DNA of 64,000 nucleotides from Acidisarcina polymorpha (GTDB lineage Bacteria; Acidobacteriota; Terriglobia; Terriglobales; Acidobacteriaceae): assembly GCF_003330725.1 (NCBI RefSeq), contig NZ_CP030844.1, forward strand, positions 57,049 through 121,048. The letters run 5' to 3'. Under the pieces are notes generated by a model, which was not told where the DNA came from, did not search any database, and saw nothing but the letters and a program-made list of their open reading frames with translations. A program made the position numbers and the translations under genes. This document shows, piece by piece, positions 51,870 through 59,951 of the stretch. Numbering within the stretch: the first letter of the stretch is position 1; every line of letters starts with the position of its first letter.

Positions 51870-52895
51870 TCAAACATGCGTTACCGAATAGCGATTGTTG
51901 TCATATCCCGACACAACCGCGATCTCCCGAACCTTACGGCCCTCTATCGGATCGTTCACAACGGCAATCACAATATCTACCGCCGCGCCGATCATTCTCT
52001 GCTGAGGAGCCTCTGTCGCTTCTCTCACCAAGTCTTCCAAACGAACCAAGGCTTCCGCCGCGCTATTCGCATGAAGCGTCGACAGGCCACCGGGATGGCC
52101 GGTATTCCAGGACTTCAGAAGCGGCAGCGCCGCAGCCCCATCCCGCACCTCACCCACCACAATGCGGTCCGGCTTCAATCGCAACGCCACCTTCAAGCAC
52201 TTCAATTGGTCAAACTCCGTGGTGGCCAACATGCTCAAGCTGTTCGCCGAATCCAGAATCAACTCTTGCGTGTCCTCTATAACCAAAACGCGGTCGCCCG
52301 GAGTGAGTACCCCAATCTCTTCCAAAATCGCGTTGGCGATCGTTGTCTTTCCCGCGCCCGTTCCGCCCACGACCAACATATTCTTCCGCGCCAGAATCGC
52401 TTTCTGAATCACCTCCCGATGTCCCAGATTCGAGACCTCCGCAAGAAAATCTTCTTGGCTTGCTCGACGATTTCGGGGATCATCGCGACGGCTCAATACT
52501 CCCTGATTCTCTAAATCCACCAGGCTTCTCTTCCTATCCGGTTTAATCCTGATCGCAAAAGACGGCGACGGAACGACCGGTTCGATCAGCCCAGCGAAAC
52601 GAAACCTCCAGATGGGCAACTGCGTTTCTAGGACCGGCCTTGTTTCGGTTACCGTGGTCTTCTGCATGGAGGCGATCGTCATCATCGCGCCGCGCGCCTG
52701 CTCCATCTTCAACTCACCCACCTGCTCGAAAGCCGACCCTGTCCTCTTTACCCAAATTCGGGAATCTTCGTTGACGATGATGTCTTCCAGACCGCTGGAT
52801 CGATCAAGCAACGAGACGATGACCGGACCAAGTTCATCACGGAGCTTGTCTCGCAACCGGCCCTGCCTTTCCTCCGTGTTCCCTTCGTGACCCAT
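51870..52895 (-). CDS. trbB: TrbB/VirB11-family ATPase
   Basis: A 341-residue hexameric secretion ATPase: N-terminal domain (LLDRSSGLEDIIVNEDSRIW), Walker A MLVVGGTGAGKTTIANAI (near residue 178), the Asp box VLVIEDTQEL and Walker B/His box RIVVGEVRDGAA and GHPGGLSTLHANSA. It is the first gene of the leftward trb operon. The operator pair at 52952 and 52978 lies about 57 bp upstream. Confidence 0.94.
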   Translation of the reverse strand: MGHEGNTEERQGRLRDKLRDELGPVIVSLLDRSSGLEDIIVNEDSRIWVKRTGSAFEQVGELKMEQARGAMMTIASMQKTTVTETRPVLETQLPIWRFRFAGLIEPVVPSPSFAIRIKPDRKRSLVDLENQGVLSRRDDPRNRRASQEDFLAEVSNLGHREVIQKAILARKNMLVVGGTGAGKTTIANAILEEIGVLTPGDRVLVIEDTQELILDSANSLSMLATTEFDQLKCLKVALRLKPDRIVVGEVRDGAAALPLLKSWNTGHPGGLSTLHANSAAEALVRLEDLVREATEAPQQRMIGAAVDIVIAVVNDPIEGRKVREIAVVSGYDNNRYSVTHV

Positions 52896-52935
52896 AGAGC
52901 TTCCGTCCGCACTTGCCGCCCAGCATCAGGCACGC

Positions 52936-52997
52936 TTATAGTTGGTGTCACTGTGAAATGCACAAGTCACAGTACACTGTGAAAAGTACCATGCACA
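52936..52997. promoter_or_regulatory. Divergent trbB/primase control region with two GTAC-type operators (sites 8 and 9)
   Basis: TTATAGTTGGTGT (52936-52948), the same string as before traG, is followed by TGTGAAATGCACAAGTCACA (52952-52971) and TGTGAAAAGTACCATGCACA (52978-52997). The two sites are 26 bp apart and lie between the start of the trb operon (leftward) and the primase-like gene (rightward), so one protein could control both. Confidence 0.75.
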
Positions 52998-53010
52998 TCC
53001 GAGGAAAGCA

Positions 53011-53982
53011 ATGCCGCAGGGCGACACTTCCATAAAAAACAGCTCGCATCACGCATCTCCCATCGACCGGACGCATCGCGCGGTGCTCAACATGCTCAAC
53101 GCTCTTTCCGCGCCCACCTACGATGTTGGCATCCTGAGTGAGAGAGGAGCGCTCCCAGGTTTCAACCATCTAACCCCGGAGACCGTGCTCGCCCGAATTC
53201 CGACGATGAAAGCGCACAACTCGCATGGATCACACATCTATATCCGACCTGCGGGACATCATCAGTTCACGGTCCTCGATGACCTCGCCCCCGACCACCT
53301 CGCCAGGTTATCTGCTGACGGCTACGAGCCTTGCGCCGTCGTCGAGACGAGCCCCAACAACTACCAGGCCTGGCTCAAGCATGACACCGAATATGAGCCC
53401 AGACTCTCGAGCTACATCGCGCAGACGCTGGCCCGCCGCTATCATGGTGACCCGAACGCTGCGGACTGGCGGCGTTTTGGCCGCCTCCCTGGATTCACCA
53501 ATTGCAAACCCAAGCACCGAATGCCGAACGGGTTTTTTCCGTTCGTCCTCTTACGCGCCCATTCAGGGCGCCAATACACCAGGGCAGCCCAGTTTCGCAT
53601 CGAAATAATCAGAGACTTTCAAATTCAGGAGCAAGCCCGCCACGCGGCGCTCGCGGCTCGCCGCACCTCCTTTTCCCCAAGCAAAGCTGGCGCAGTGAGG
53701 TACTCGCATTTGTCTCTGCAAAAGTTCCGCGAATCACCTCGGTATAGAGAACGTCCAGCTGCGGCCGACATCTCCTTTTGCGTCGCCGCTCTTTCGCTCG
53801 GCATGCCGGAATACGAGATAGCCAGAGCTCTTGACCACAACTATCTCTCTCGAGATCCCAATCCTGCCAGAAGGAACGCTTACATCCAGCGCACAATCGG
53901 CAAAGCCCGCTATTGGGCGAGAGCGTCACCACTGAACCCGCAGTGTGTGCCATATGAAGACACGCACGGAAACGAGCAGTGA
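53011..53982 (+). CDS. RepB-type DNA primase domain protein
   Basis: A 323-residue protein with a RepB-like primase core: SHGSHIYIRPAGHHQFTVLD, EPCAVVETSPNNYQAWLKHD, PNAADWRRFGRLPGFTNCKP and FPFVLLRAHSGRQY. Such domains are found in mobilisable plasmids, alone or fused to relaxases, and prime the complementary strand after transfer or replication. GAGGAAAG precedes the start. The C-terminal helical part (ISFCVAALSLGMPEYEIARA) fits primase C-terminal domains. Confidence 0.85.
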   Translation: MPQGDTSIKNSSHHASPIDRTHRAVLNMLNALSAPTYDVGILSERGALPGFNHLTPETVLARIPTMKAHNSHGSHIYIRPAGHHQFTVLDDLAPDHLARLSADGYEPCAVVETSPNNYQAWLKHDTEYEPRLSSYIAQTLARRYHGDPNAADWRRFGRLPGFTNCKPKHRMPNGFFPFVLLRAHSGRQYTRAAQFRIEIIRDFQIQEQARHAALAARRTSFSPSKAGAVRYSHLSLQKFRESPRYRERPAAADISFCVAALSLGMPEYEIARALDHNYLSRDPNPARRNAYIQRTIGKARYWARASPLNPQCVPYEDTHGNEQ

Positions 53983-54026
53983 CGATAAGTAACCGTTGTT
54001 TGTGAGAGGAGCGAAAAAACAACGCG

Positions 54027-54276
54027 ATGAGCGAAACGGCATGGAGAGAACACGCCTACCCATTAAAGCGAATCACCATTGAGTTGCAAGGGACGCGACA
54101 CTCCGAACTAGCTTCAATGATTCAGGAATTGGATGAAGTGAAGGAAAAGCTGTTGGAGGGTTTCCACGTCGGGGCGTCATCATGACGACGACTACGGGTA
54201 TAGGTTCAATGTTTCGGAGTCTGAGTCCGAATCTGTCTTCGGCGTCGAAGGAGCCGTGATGCGGTTTAAGAGATAG
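54027..54276 (+). pseudogene. Small acidic protein with a frameshift in a G4 run
   Basis: The first frame encodes MSETAWREHAYPLKRITIEL then SELASMIQELDEVKEKLLEG and stops at 54183. In another frame directly after, GRHHDDDYGYRFNVSESESE and SVFGVEGAVMRFKR continue to 54276. Together they look like a small conserved plasmid protein with a DDDxGYRF motif. One base at GGGG near 54172 would join them (about 83 residues). Function unknown. Confidence 0.5.
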
Positions 54277-54864
54277 AGTCGTTTCGAAAGAGAGGAGAGG
54301 AGTCATGCTTTTATGACATGGTGAAAGCCTATGACTGCTTAGCCCGGCCAGCGCCGACATCGGCTACGGGCTTAAGATACTGCCAGTTCAAACAACATAG
54401 GGCTCGTATCGGCGCTCCTGACGGTACACTGCGATATCGTAAGATCCCCCAAAAGCTTATCCGGAGGCACGTTTGCCAACGAGGGGGCGGGGGAGGTACG
54501 ACCCACGAGGTGTCGCTCGTTATCTGAGCGATGTGGTTCAAGATTGCCAGTAAGGTCTGATTCTTGAGGTTGAGATCCTCTGTGACGACGTCTTGATCAT
54601 TTGTGTGAAGTACTCCCCAAAACGCTTCCGGCTTTTGGTCCGGCCACCTTAACCTGCAGAGCCATTCACAGATGAAGACTCATCTGTGATGCGGTGGCGG
54701 GTCCGCTACTCTTCGATCACAGTTCCCAGCGTTTGCGCATTGACGGGCGGTGTCACACGTGGTCGGATGACTCTACACGTTTGGTGTACAGAGCCCGTGA
54801 GAAGAGTGCCGACAGTCGCACCGACACATAAGCGACCCTGGGGGAGACTCTGTCATGCAAACTA
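54277..54864. other. Intergenic sequence, no supported gene
   Basis: About 590 bp between the primase region and the partition locus. Several short frames exist; none has a ribosome site and family character. G-rich tracts such as GGGGGCGGGGGAGG (about 54484-54497) are visible but unexplained. Confidence 0.5.
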
Positions 54865-54957
54865 TCACAGCCATCTGGCCAATCCTCTCAACAGTTTCCA
54901 AACCAGTACACAGAAACCGCCTATTACTACCGTAAAGAGATACGAAATCCAAAACAT
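54865..54957 (-). CDS. Small single-helix membrane peptide after the partition operon (candidate)
   Basis: A 30-codon frame from an ATG at 54957 encodes MFWISYLFTVVIGGFCVLVW and a basic tail (KLLRGLARWL). A good GGTGGAG ribosome site precedes it. It follows the RHH partition gene by 37 bp on the same strand, so it may be the third gene of that operon. Confidence 0.4.
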   Translation of the reverse strand: MFWISYLFTVVIGGFCVLVWKLLRGLARWL

Positions 54958-54994
54958 ACTCTTGTCTCCACCCAGGCGATTACCGTTCAAAGTC

Positions 54995-55348
54995 TCATCG
55001 CAACGGTAACCCTGCTCTTCGCATCACCTCAGCCAGACCCTCCGGGTAGCTATAGCGGTTTTCCTCGCAAAACCGCTGAAAGGCTTCACCGATAGATATA
55101 GGTACCCGCATATTCAGGGGTATTCTCGGCTCTACCCGCTGAACCCGCAAAGGCCGGTACCCGAGACCCTCGCTCCCAAAAGTTGCTTCTCTGCTTACAA
55201 AACCGGCACTCTCCGCAGCCGCATCGACGACTGCCATATCCCTAGGCACATCCGGGGGTGCAGCCGGCCGAATCTCTTTAATCATCTCCCTGATTTTGCT
55301 CCGGCCAAAGCCGTACGCGTCAACCGCGTCACCCTCATTCTCCGCCAT
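54995..55348 (-). CDS. Partition partner protein (ParG/ribbon-helix-helix-like)
   Basis: A 117-residue protein starting at 55348 (GGAGGT five bases upstream), overlapping the parA stop by 14 bp. The N-terminal part is acidic and mobile-looking ([20 protein letters not shown]). The C-terminal 40 residues ([20 protein letters not shown], then [18 protein letters not shown]) fit a ribbon-helix-helix domain. In small ParA systems such a partner binds the centromere and also represses the operon. The repeats at 56096-56290 are the likely target. Confidence 0.7.
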   Translation of the reverse strand: MAENEGDAVDAYGFGRSKIREMIKEIRPAAPPDVPRDMAVVDAAAESAGFVSREATFGSEGLGYRPLRVQRVEPRIPLNMRVPISIGEAFQRFCEENRYSYPEGLAEVMRRAGLPLR

Positions 55349-56039
55349 CTCTACCTCCTCCAAGTTCCGCTGTCGAGCTCCCAACCGCAACCAATTCCAC
55401 GACTTCCTCTGCCAGACGCTCCGCATTCGCGAGGGCCGCTGGCAGACCGTTAATGCTATCGTCGAGTTCCCCGATAGACTCTCGCCGCACAAAGATGGCC
55501 TTGTAAGCCTGCCTTTCATGCAGCCGCGTGCGCATCATCGGGATCTCCGCTTTCGCAAGAGCGTCGATGATTCCCCCCTCGATCTTTGTCGTAATCAACG
55601 GATTGGTTCTGGTCATAATGATTCGGAAAGGGATTCGGCGTCCTTCCAAGGTCTCCTCTTCCTCCTGGATCAGGTTCACGGCGCGGCTCGCTTCATTCGA
55701 GTCAAGAGCGCTTGCCTGTAGTGGAATCAGAACCAAGTCAGCCTGAGTAATAGCTCGCGACACAAGCCGGTTCGCGGTTCCCTCCAAATCCACCAGAACG
55801 AATTGACGAACTGCGCTATGCTCCCGAATACACCGCACGATGCTACCCTCAGTCACGTCGCCCACAACGTCGATCTTGGACGACGATTTTCCGGACCGCC
55901 ATCGTAGGATCGGCCGGTTCGGGTCGGCGTCGATAATTGTGACCGAGGCACCCATCGCATCGAGTGCCTGGGCAAGAACTAACGTCAAAGTGCTCTTCCC
56001 CGCCCCGCCTTTTGAGCTTGCGGTTACGATTACCGGCAC
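55335..56039 (-). CDS. parA: ParA-family partition ATPase
   Basis: A 234-residue ParA (VirC1-like size, without an N-terminal DNA-binding domain). It has the deviant Walker [14 protein letters not shown] at residues 8-20, IDADPN and [10 protein letters not shown]. It would segregate or position the plasmid with the small partner encoded downstream. The 36-bp repeats directly upstream probably serve as both operator and centromere. Confidence 0.92.
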   Translation of the reverse strand: MPVIVTASSKGGAGKSTLTLVLAQALDAMGASVTIIDADPNRPILRWRSGKSSSKIDVVGDVTEGSIVRCIREHSAVRQFVLVDLEGTANRLVSRAITQADLVLIPLQASALDSNEASRAVNLIQEEEETLEGRRIPFRIIMTRTNPLITTKIEGGIIDALAKAEIPMMRTRLHERQAYKAIFVRRESIGELDDSINGLPAALANAERLAEEVVELVAVGSSTAELGGGRDGGE

Positions 56040-56095
56040 ACAGCCTCCTTTACTTCAGCCAACCACAAAACGCGACTTGGCGTTCGGTAGCTACA

Positions 56096-56290
56096 TAATG
56101 CTACACCATGCTATCAGTAGCAACAAGAAGTTGTAGCTACACCCCGCTACCAGTAGCAACAAAGAGCTGTAGCTACACAACGCTGTCAGTAGCAACAAAG
56201 ACATGTAGCTACACGACGCTATCAGTAGCAACAAAGACCTGTAGCTACACGACGCTATCAGTAGCAACAAACAGTTGTAGCTAGACATTA
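56096..56290. repeat. 36-bp periodic repeats upstream of parA, probable centromere (parS)
   Basis: The palindrome TGTAGCTACA starts at 56132, 56168, 56204 and 56240, with a variant TGTAGCTAGA at 56276: exactly 36 bp apart. Each unit also contains GCTATCAGTAGCAACAA (first at about 56110). There are about five full units. Spacing is 3.4 helical turns and identical throughout. Location between parA and its presumed promoter fits a centromere/operator array bound by the RHH partner. The units are tandem and have no unique spacers, so this is not a CRISPR. Confidence 0.85.
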
Positions 56291-56660
56291 TCGGCAATCG
56301 CGCTCTGAGAGGGCTCACCACACCAAATGCAGAAAATCGTACGTTAGTGGAAAAACTTCGTTGATTCCAAAAGACTTCAGAATTCGTGTAACCGCGTCCA
56401 TCTGCACTTCATGACTTCGGTGTAAGTATTTGTAAACACAAAGCCGCTTGATCGTTGGCGTACAGTTTATGACGTTTGGTGTAGCGACCCCATCATGAAG
56501 GTCCAGACTTCGCCTTCATCGTGGGTGAGTTCTGGCTACGTGTTCAGGGCTGACGTGTCAGTGGCGCTGGTGCTTCTGCGCTGCGTTCGCGTTTGGTGTG
56601 ATGTGCTCCAAAACCGCGTGTGCATGGTCCCGGGTAGCGGAACGATTTTCTCTTCTGATC
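56291..56660. other. Intergenic sequence, no supported gene
   Basis: About 370 bp without a supported gene; it marks the junction between plasmid backbone and the GC-rich recombinase module. Nothing else recognised. Confidence 0.5.
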
Positions 56661-56873
56661 CTAATCCGGCCTCCAATTCCTTAAATACTCGGCATCTTCG
56701 CGCTCGGCTTGGTCCTCGTCATGGGCAGCTTGGGATTGAGGTGCGAACAGATCCTGGTAGAGGGAAAACCGGTTGTTGAGGGCGATTCCGGTTGCGAGCA
56801 GGCGTTCGGCGAGCTCCTCGATTGTGGCGAACTCAACGACGAGCCGGTTTGGGGAACCGAGCTCGAGGGTCAC
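56661..56873 (-). CDS. Small hypothetical protein in the recombinase module
   Basis: A 70-residue protein (LELGSPNRLVVEFATIEELA, RLLATGIALNNRFSLYQDLF, EREDAEYLRNWRPD) starting with GTG at 56873, which overlaps the stop of the upstream gene by 4 bp. The overlap and protein-like composition support a real gene. Family not recognised. Confidence 0.55.
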   Translation of the reverse strand: MTLELGSPNRLVVEFATIEELAERLLATGIALNNRFSLYQDLFAPQSQAAHDEDQAEREDAEYLRNWRPD

Positions 56874-57196
56874 GCTTTCCGGCAGCCCGACGGCATAGGC
56901 CTCCCGTGCTCAGAAGACAGCGTCCGTGGCGCGAGCAAAATGCTCGGACGGCGGAGCAGGGAAGCGTCGGCAGCGAGCAAGGACTGGGTAAAGCGTTCTT
57001 TGCGGGCCAGCTCGACCTCCGCCTCCTTCGCCTGGGCTTGGAGGAAGGCGATGAGCTTCTCGCGTGGCAGGATCCAACGACCGGTGCGGAGCCGAATCGG
57101 GCCGATCTCTTTCATCAGTGAGAGGGTGGCACGGCGCTTGAGGGCGAAGACTTGAGCAATCGCCTCGCGATTCAGCTGAGAACCATGATACTTCAT
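56870..57196 (-). CDS. Small putative DNA-binding protein divergent from the recombinase
   Basis: Up to 122 codons; the likely start is MKYHGSQLNREAIAQVFALK at about 57196, giving about 108 residues. The first half (REAIAQVFALKRRATLSLMK, then IGPIRLRTGRWILPREKLIA) looks like an excisionase/MerR-type winged helix as in recombination directionality factors. It is divergent from the tyrosine recombinase, as excisionase genes often are. Assignment is by pattern only. Confidence 0.5.
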   Translation of the reverse strand: MKYHGSQLNREAIAQVFALKRRATLSLMKEIGPIRLRTGRWILPREKLIAFLQAQAKEAEVELARKERFTQSLLAADASLLRRPSILLAPRTLSSEHGRPMPSGCRKA

Positions 57197-57239
57197 GAGT
57201 GCGCACGGAATCCGCACGGCAATATGAATTAGCGACAAC

Positions 57240-57272
57240 TATAGCACCCGATAATCCCAGTTATCGTGCTAT
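57240..57272. promoter_or_regulatory. Inverted repeat upstream of the tyrosine recombinase
   Basis: ATAGCAC and GATAA on the left face TTATC and GTGCTAT on the right around a short centre (about 57241-57271). It lies between the divergent small gene and the recombinase and could be an operator or a recombinase core site. Confidence 0.45.
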
Positions 57273-57282
57273 TCTCTTTCCA

Positions 57283-58224
57283 ATGACCGCCGAACTCGAG
57301 ATCGAGCTCCAACCGGCAGGGAACCGGCCCTCGGAGGCATTCCTGATCGACCTGGTGGTCAACGGGGTGACCTCGGAGCACTCGCGGCGCTCCTACAAGA
57401 CCGGTCTCAAGGCTTTTTTCACCTGGATCAGGCTCTCCGGGGCCGGCCGGGCCTTTACAAAAGCTTTGGTTCAGCAGTACCGGTCCTCACTCCTCGACCA
57501 GGGGCTCTCCGCCTCGACCGTCAACCTCCGGCTCTCACCAATCCGCAAGCTCGCCCGCGAGATGGCCGACAACCAGCTGCTCGACCCGGCCGCGGCCGCG
57601 GCCATCGAGCGTGTGCCCGGGATTGAGAAGCGCGGCAACCGGGCAGGGAACTGGCTGATGAAGGAGCAGGCCAACGATCTCCTCAACGCCCCCAGCCCGA
57701 AGACCCTGCCCGGGATTCGCGACCGGGCGGTCCTCGCCCTGCTGCTCGGCTGCGGGCTGCGCCGGGCGGAGCTGCTCCGGATCAATATAGAAGACCTCCA
57801 GCAGCGGGAGGGTCGCTGGGTGCTACCCGACATGGCAGGGAAGGGTGGCCGGGTCCGGACCGTGACCGTGCCGGCCGGGGTGAAGAGCCGCATCGACGCC
57901 TGGCTTTGCGCTTCCGGGATCAGCCAAGGCCGGCTCTTCCGGCCGGTCACCAAGGCGGGGGTCCTTGCCGGCGAGGAGATCCGGGACGAAAAGGCGGTCT
58001 GGCGCCTGGTGATGCGCTATGCCAAGACGAGCGGTCTGGGGAAGCTCGCGCCCCACGACCTGCGTCGCACCTGCGCGAAACTCTGCAGAAAGGCGGGCGG
58101 GGAGCTCGAACAGATCCAGCTGCTGCTTGGCCATGCCTCCATCCAAACCACGGAGCGCTATCTCGGCACCGAACAGGCCCTTGCCCATGCCGTCAACGAC
58201 GCGATCGGCCTCGACATAGCGTGA
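57283..58224 (+). CDS. Tyrosine recombinase/integrase
   Basis: A 313-residue tyrosine recombinase. The SAM-like core-binding domain (HSRRSYKTGLKAFFTWIRLS) is followed by the catalytic domain with Arg in GCGLRRAELLRI, HDLRRTCAKL (His-x-x-Arg), LLGHASIQTTERYLG (His and nucleophilic Tyr). A start at 57283 (MTAELEIEL) fits family length; the frame opens 28 codons earlier. The gene is clearly richer in G+C than its neighbours, suggesting import with the two small divergent genes. It could mediate integration or dimer resolution. Confidence 0.9.
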   Translation: MTAELEIELQPAGNRPSEAFLIDLVVNGVTSEHSRRSYKTGLKAFFTWIRLSGAGRAFTKALVQQYRSSLLDQGLSASTVNLRLSPIRKLAREMADNQLLDPAAAAAIERVPGIEKRGNRAGNWLMKEQANDLLNAPSPKTLPGIRDRAVLALLLGCGLRRAELLRINIEDLQQREGRWVLPDMAGKGGRVRTVTVPAGVKSRIDAWLCASGISQGRLFRPVTKAGVLAGEEIRDEKAVWRLVMRYAKTSGLGKLAPHDLRRTCAKLCRKAGGELEQIQLLLGHASIQTTERYLGTEQALAHAVNDAIGLDIA

Positions 58225-58381
58225 CTGTTTAGATCCTCCAGCGCGAACGACTGAAAATGCCGTACTTGGATCTATAGTGTGGTAGATACAGCAGGATGGT
58301 AAAGTAGCGGTATTTGTGCGGAGTTTGCTAGTAAGTGTTTCGGCATTGTGTGTATGCTGAGGTAAGAGGAGGAAACTCATC

Positions 58382-58774
58382 ATGGCGACTGCCGTTGCCC
58401 TTCCGAGACCGGATCTTGCTGCTCATCGTGAAGCTCTAACACTCCAGTGGCAGGAGATCGTTAAGCGCCTTATTGATATGATCGGGCGCAAGCTCACGGC
58501 CTATATAGCGGGGGTGAAAGATGTTCGAGCGCTCGACCGTTGGATAGCTGGAGTTGAGCCGTACGGAGATGTAGAAGCTCGCCTTCGCTTCGCGTACCAA
58601 GTAGCGCGGACATTAATCGAACACGATTCACCTCGGGTCGTTCAGGCATGGTTGACGGGAGTCAATCCTGAGTTGGGAGACAGAGTTCCCCTACGTCTCT
58701 TGAAGGAAGGTAATTTGGACGAGATCGCACCTAAGATTCTGGGAGCTGCCAGAGCGTTTATTGCTGGAGCATAG
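58382..58774 (+). CDS. Xre/MbcA/ParS-type antitoxin of a RES toxin pair
   Basis: A 130-residue antitoxin-like protein. The C-terminal half (ARLRFAYQVARTLIEHDSPR, then VVQAWLTGVNPELGDRVPLR) matches the MbcA/ParS/Xre antitoxin pattern with a conserved GxNPxLGxxxP motif. It precedes the RES-domain toxin by 4 bp. A GAGGAGG-like ribosome site lies upstream. It should neutralise the toxin and repress the operon. Confidence 0.85.
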   Translation: MATAVALPRPDLAAHREALTLQWQEIVKRLIDMIGRKLTAYIAGVKDVRALDRWIAGVEPYGDVEARLRFAYQVARTLIEHDSPRVVQAWLTGVNPELGDRVPLRLLKEGNLDEIAPKILGAARAFIAGA

Positions 58775-58778
58775 CTGG

Positions 58779-59480
58779 ATGTTGGATACGAAAACGCCCA
58801 TTACACCGCTCTTTCGGCTTGGGCGAAAACCAGATCCCTGGGATCCGCCTGATTGGTCCCGTGCCCAGCTCGACGGGACTTTTGGAAATCGCTTCGATGA
58901 TCCGAGAGGGAACTATCGCGTTCTCTACGCTGCCACACAGCGAGTCGCCTGCTTCGTTGAAACGCTTGCGCGATTTCGACCAGATCTCACCCTGATCGCC
59001 GAACTGCAAGCAATTGCAGGAGAAGACGACCATGTACCTTTGGGTACCGTACCAAGCGATTGGTACGAGCCCCGCGTGATGGGTGAGGCGGCAGTGACGG
59101 GGGCCTATGCTGATCTCTATGGCGCCAGCTGGGTCAGCCATCTACGTCAGGTTCTGGCGAGAGACTGCATTGCATTAGGTCTCCAAGATCTTGACGACTC
59201 CGTGCTTCAGCAAGGGGAACCGCGTCGCCTCACCCAGCTGGCCTCGCTGAAGGTGTATGAGACTGGATTCGACGGCATTTATTATCGCTCTCGCTATGGA
59301 CATGATCTCGAGAACTGGGCTCTTTTTGAACCGTTTCGGATCAACTCTCGGAGAGCATCTGTTGAAATCCGACCAGATGATGTTGACTTGCACGAGGCGT
59401 GCAGACTGCTCGGACTAAGAATCAAAATACATCCGGGAGTTTCCACAAAGAAGCACACACCAGCATTTCCAGCGCCGTGA
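58779..59480 (+). CDS. RES-domain toxin
   Basis: A 233-residue RES-domain protein: PLFRLGRKPDPWDPPDW (the Arg), GNRFDDPRGNYRVLYAATQ and CFVETLARFRPD (the Glu). The fold is related to ADP-ribosyltransferases and known members degrade NAD+. At 233 residues it is longer than the minimal domain. The start at 58779 is used because GGAG lies upstream; it is 4 bp after the antitoxin stop. The pair likely stabilises the plasmid. Confidence 0.87.
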   Translation: MLDTKTPITPLFRLGRKPDPWDPPDWSRAQLDGTFGNRFDDPRGNYRVLYAATQRVACFVETLARFRPDLTLIAELQAIAGEDDHVPLGTVPSDWYEPRVMGEAAVTGAYADLYGASWVSHLRQVLARDCIALGLQDLDDSVLQQGEPRRLTQLASLKVYETGFDGIYYRSRYGHDLENWALFEPFRINSRRASVEIRPDDVDLHEACRLLGLRIKIHPGVSTKKHTPAFPAP

Positions 59481-59575
59481 AGCGTCCAAGGGTGCATGAG
59501 GGACGATGGGTATCTGCCGGCAATCAGAGCTGGACCTATGCGGTCACCGACAAAGGATTTGCTGCGGCCGAGTAG
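59477..59575 (+). pseudogene. C-terminal remnant of a winged-helix-like protein
   Basis: A short frame reads VKRPRVHEGRWVSAGNQSWT followed by YAVTDKGFAAAE and a stop. The phrase RWVSAGNQSWTYAVTDKG looks like the end of a winged-helix domain. There is no N-terminal part, and it overlaps the toxin's last codons. A remnant is likely. Confidence 0.35.
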
Positions 59576-59951
59576 AGTGCTTTCCCGAGAGAGAATGACG
59601 TTCAAGAGAAAGACATAAACGAATGCAGTTGCTGCGTAGGGTATCCGCGCGGAATCGAAAGTCCGAGAGCAGCCTTGACACAAAAGTCCCCTAAGAAGTG
59701 ATTCATGAACAAGGACGAAATCGAAGGCGGTACGGAGAAAGCTCGACGACGGGTCCACTATGAGTTTTTGCTACCCCTGTTTGAGGAAGCCGACACTACA
59801 ATCGCCTACAGCCTGTCATGCATCGCGATTCAACAAGAATTTCCCTTTCGAGGGATGGTAGCCGCTACTTCCTTACTGCCCCCGCGACGCTCAGGGTTGA
59901 GGAGAAAGCAGAGTAAAATAGCTCAGGCTGGATATCGCAATACCTTGGTAA
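59576..59951. other. Intergenic sequence, no supported gene
   Basis: About 375 bp without a gene that I can support. The rightward open frame from 59705 has no family character. Confidence 0.4.

Noticed and set aside
56096..56290. Regular 36-bp repeats that could be taken for a CRISPR array
   Set aside because: Units are tandem with no unique spacers and lie upstream of parA; they fit a centromere/operator array.
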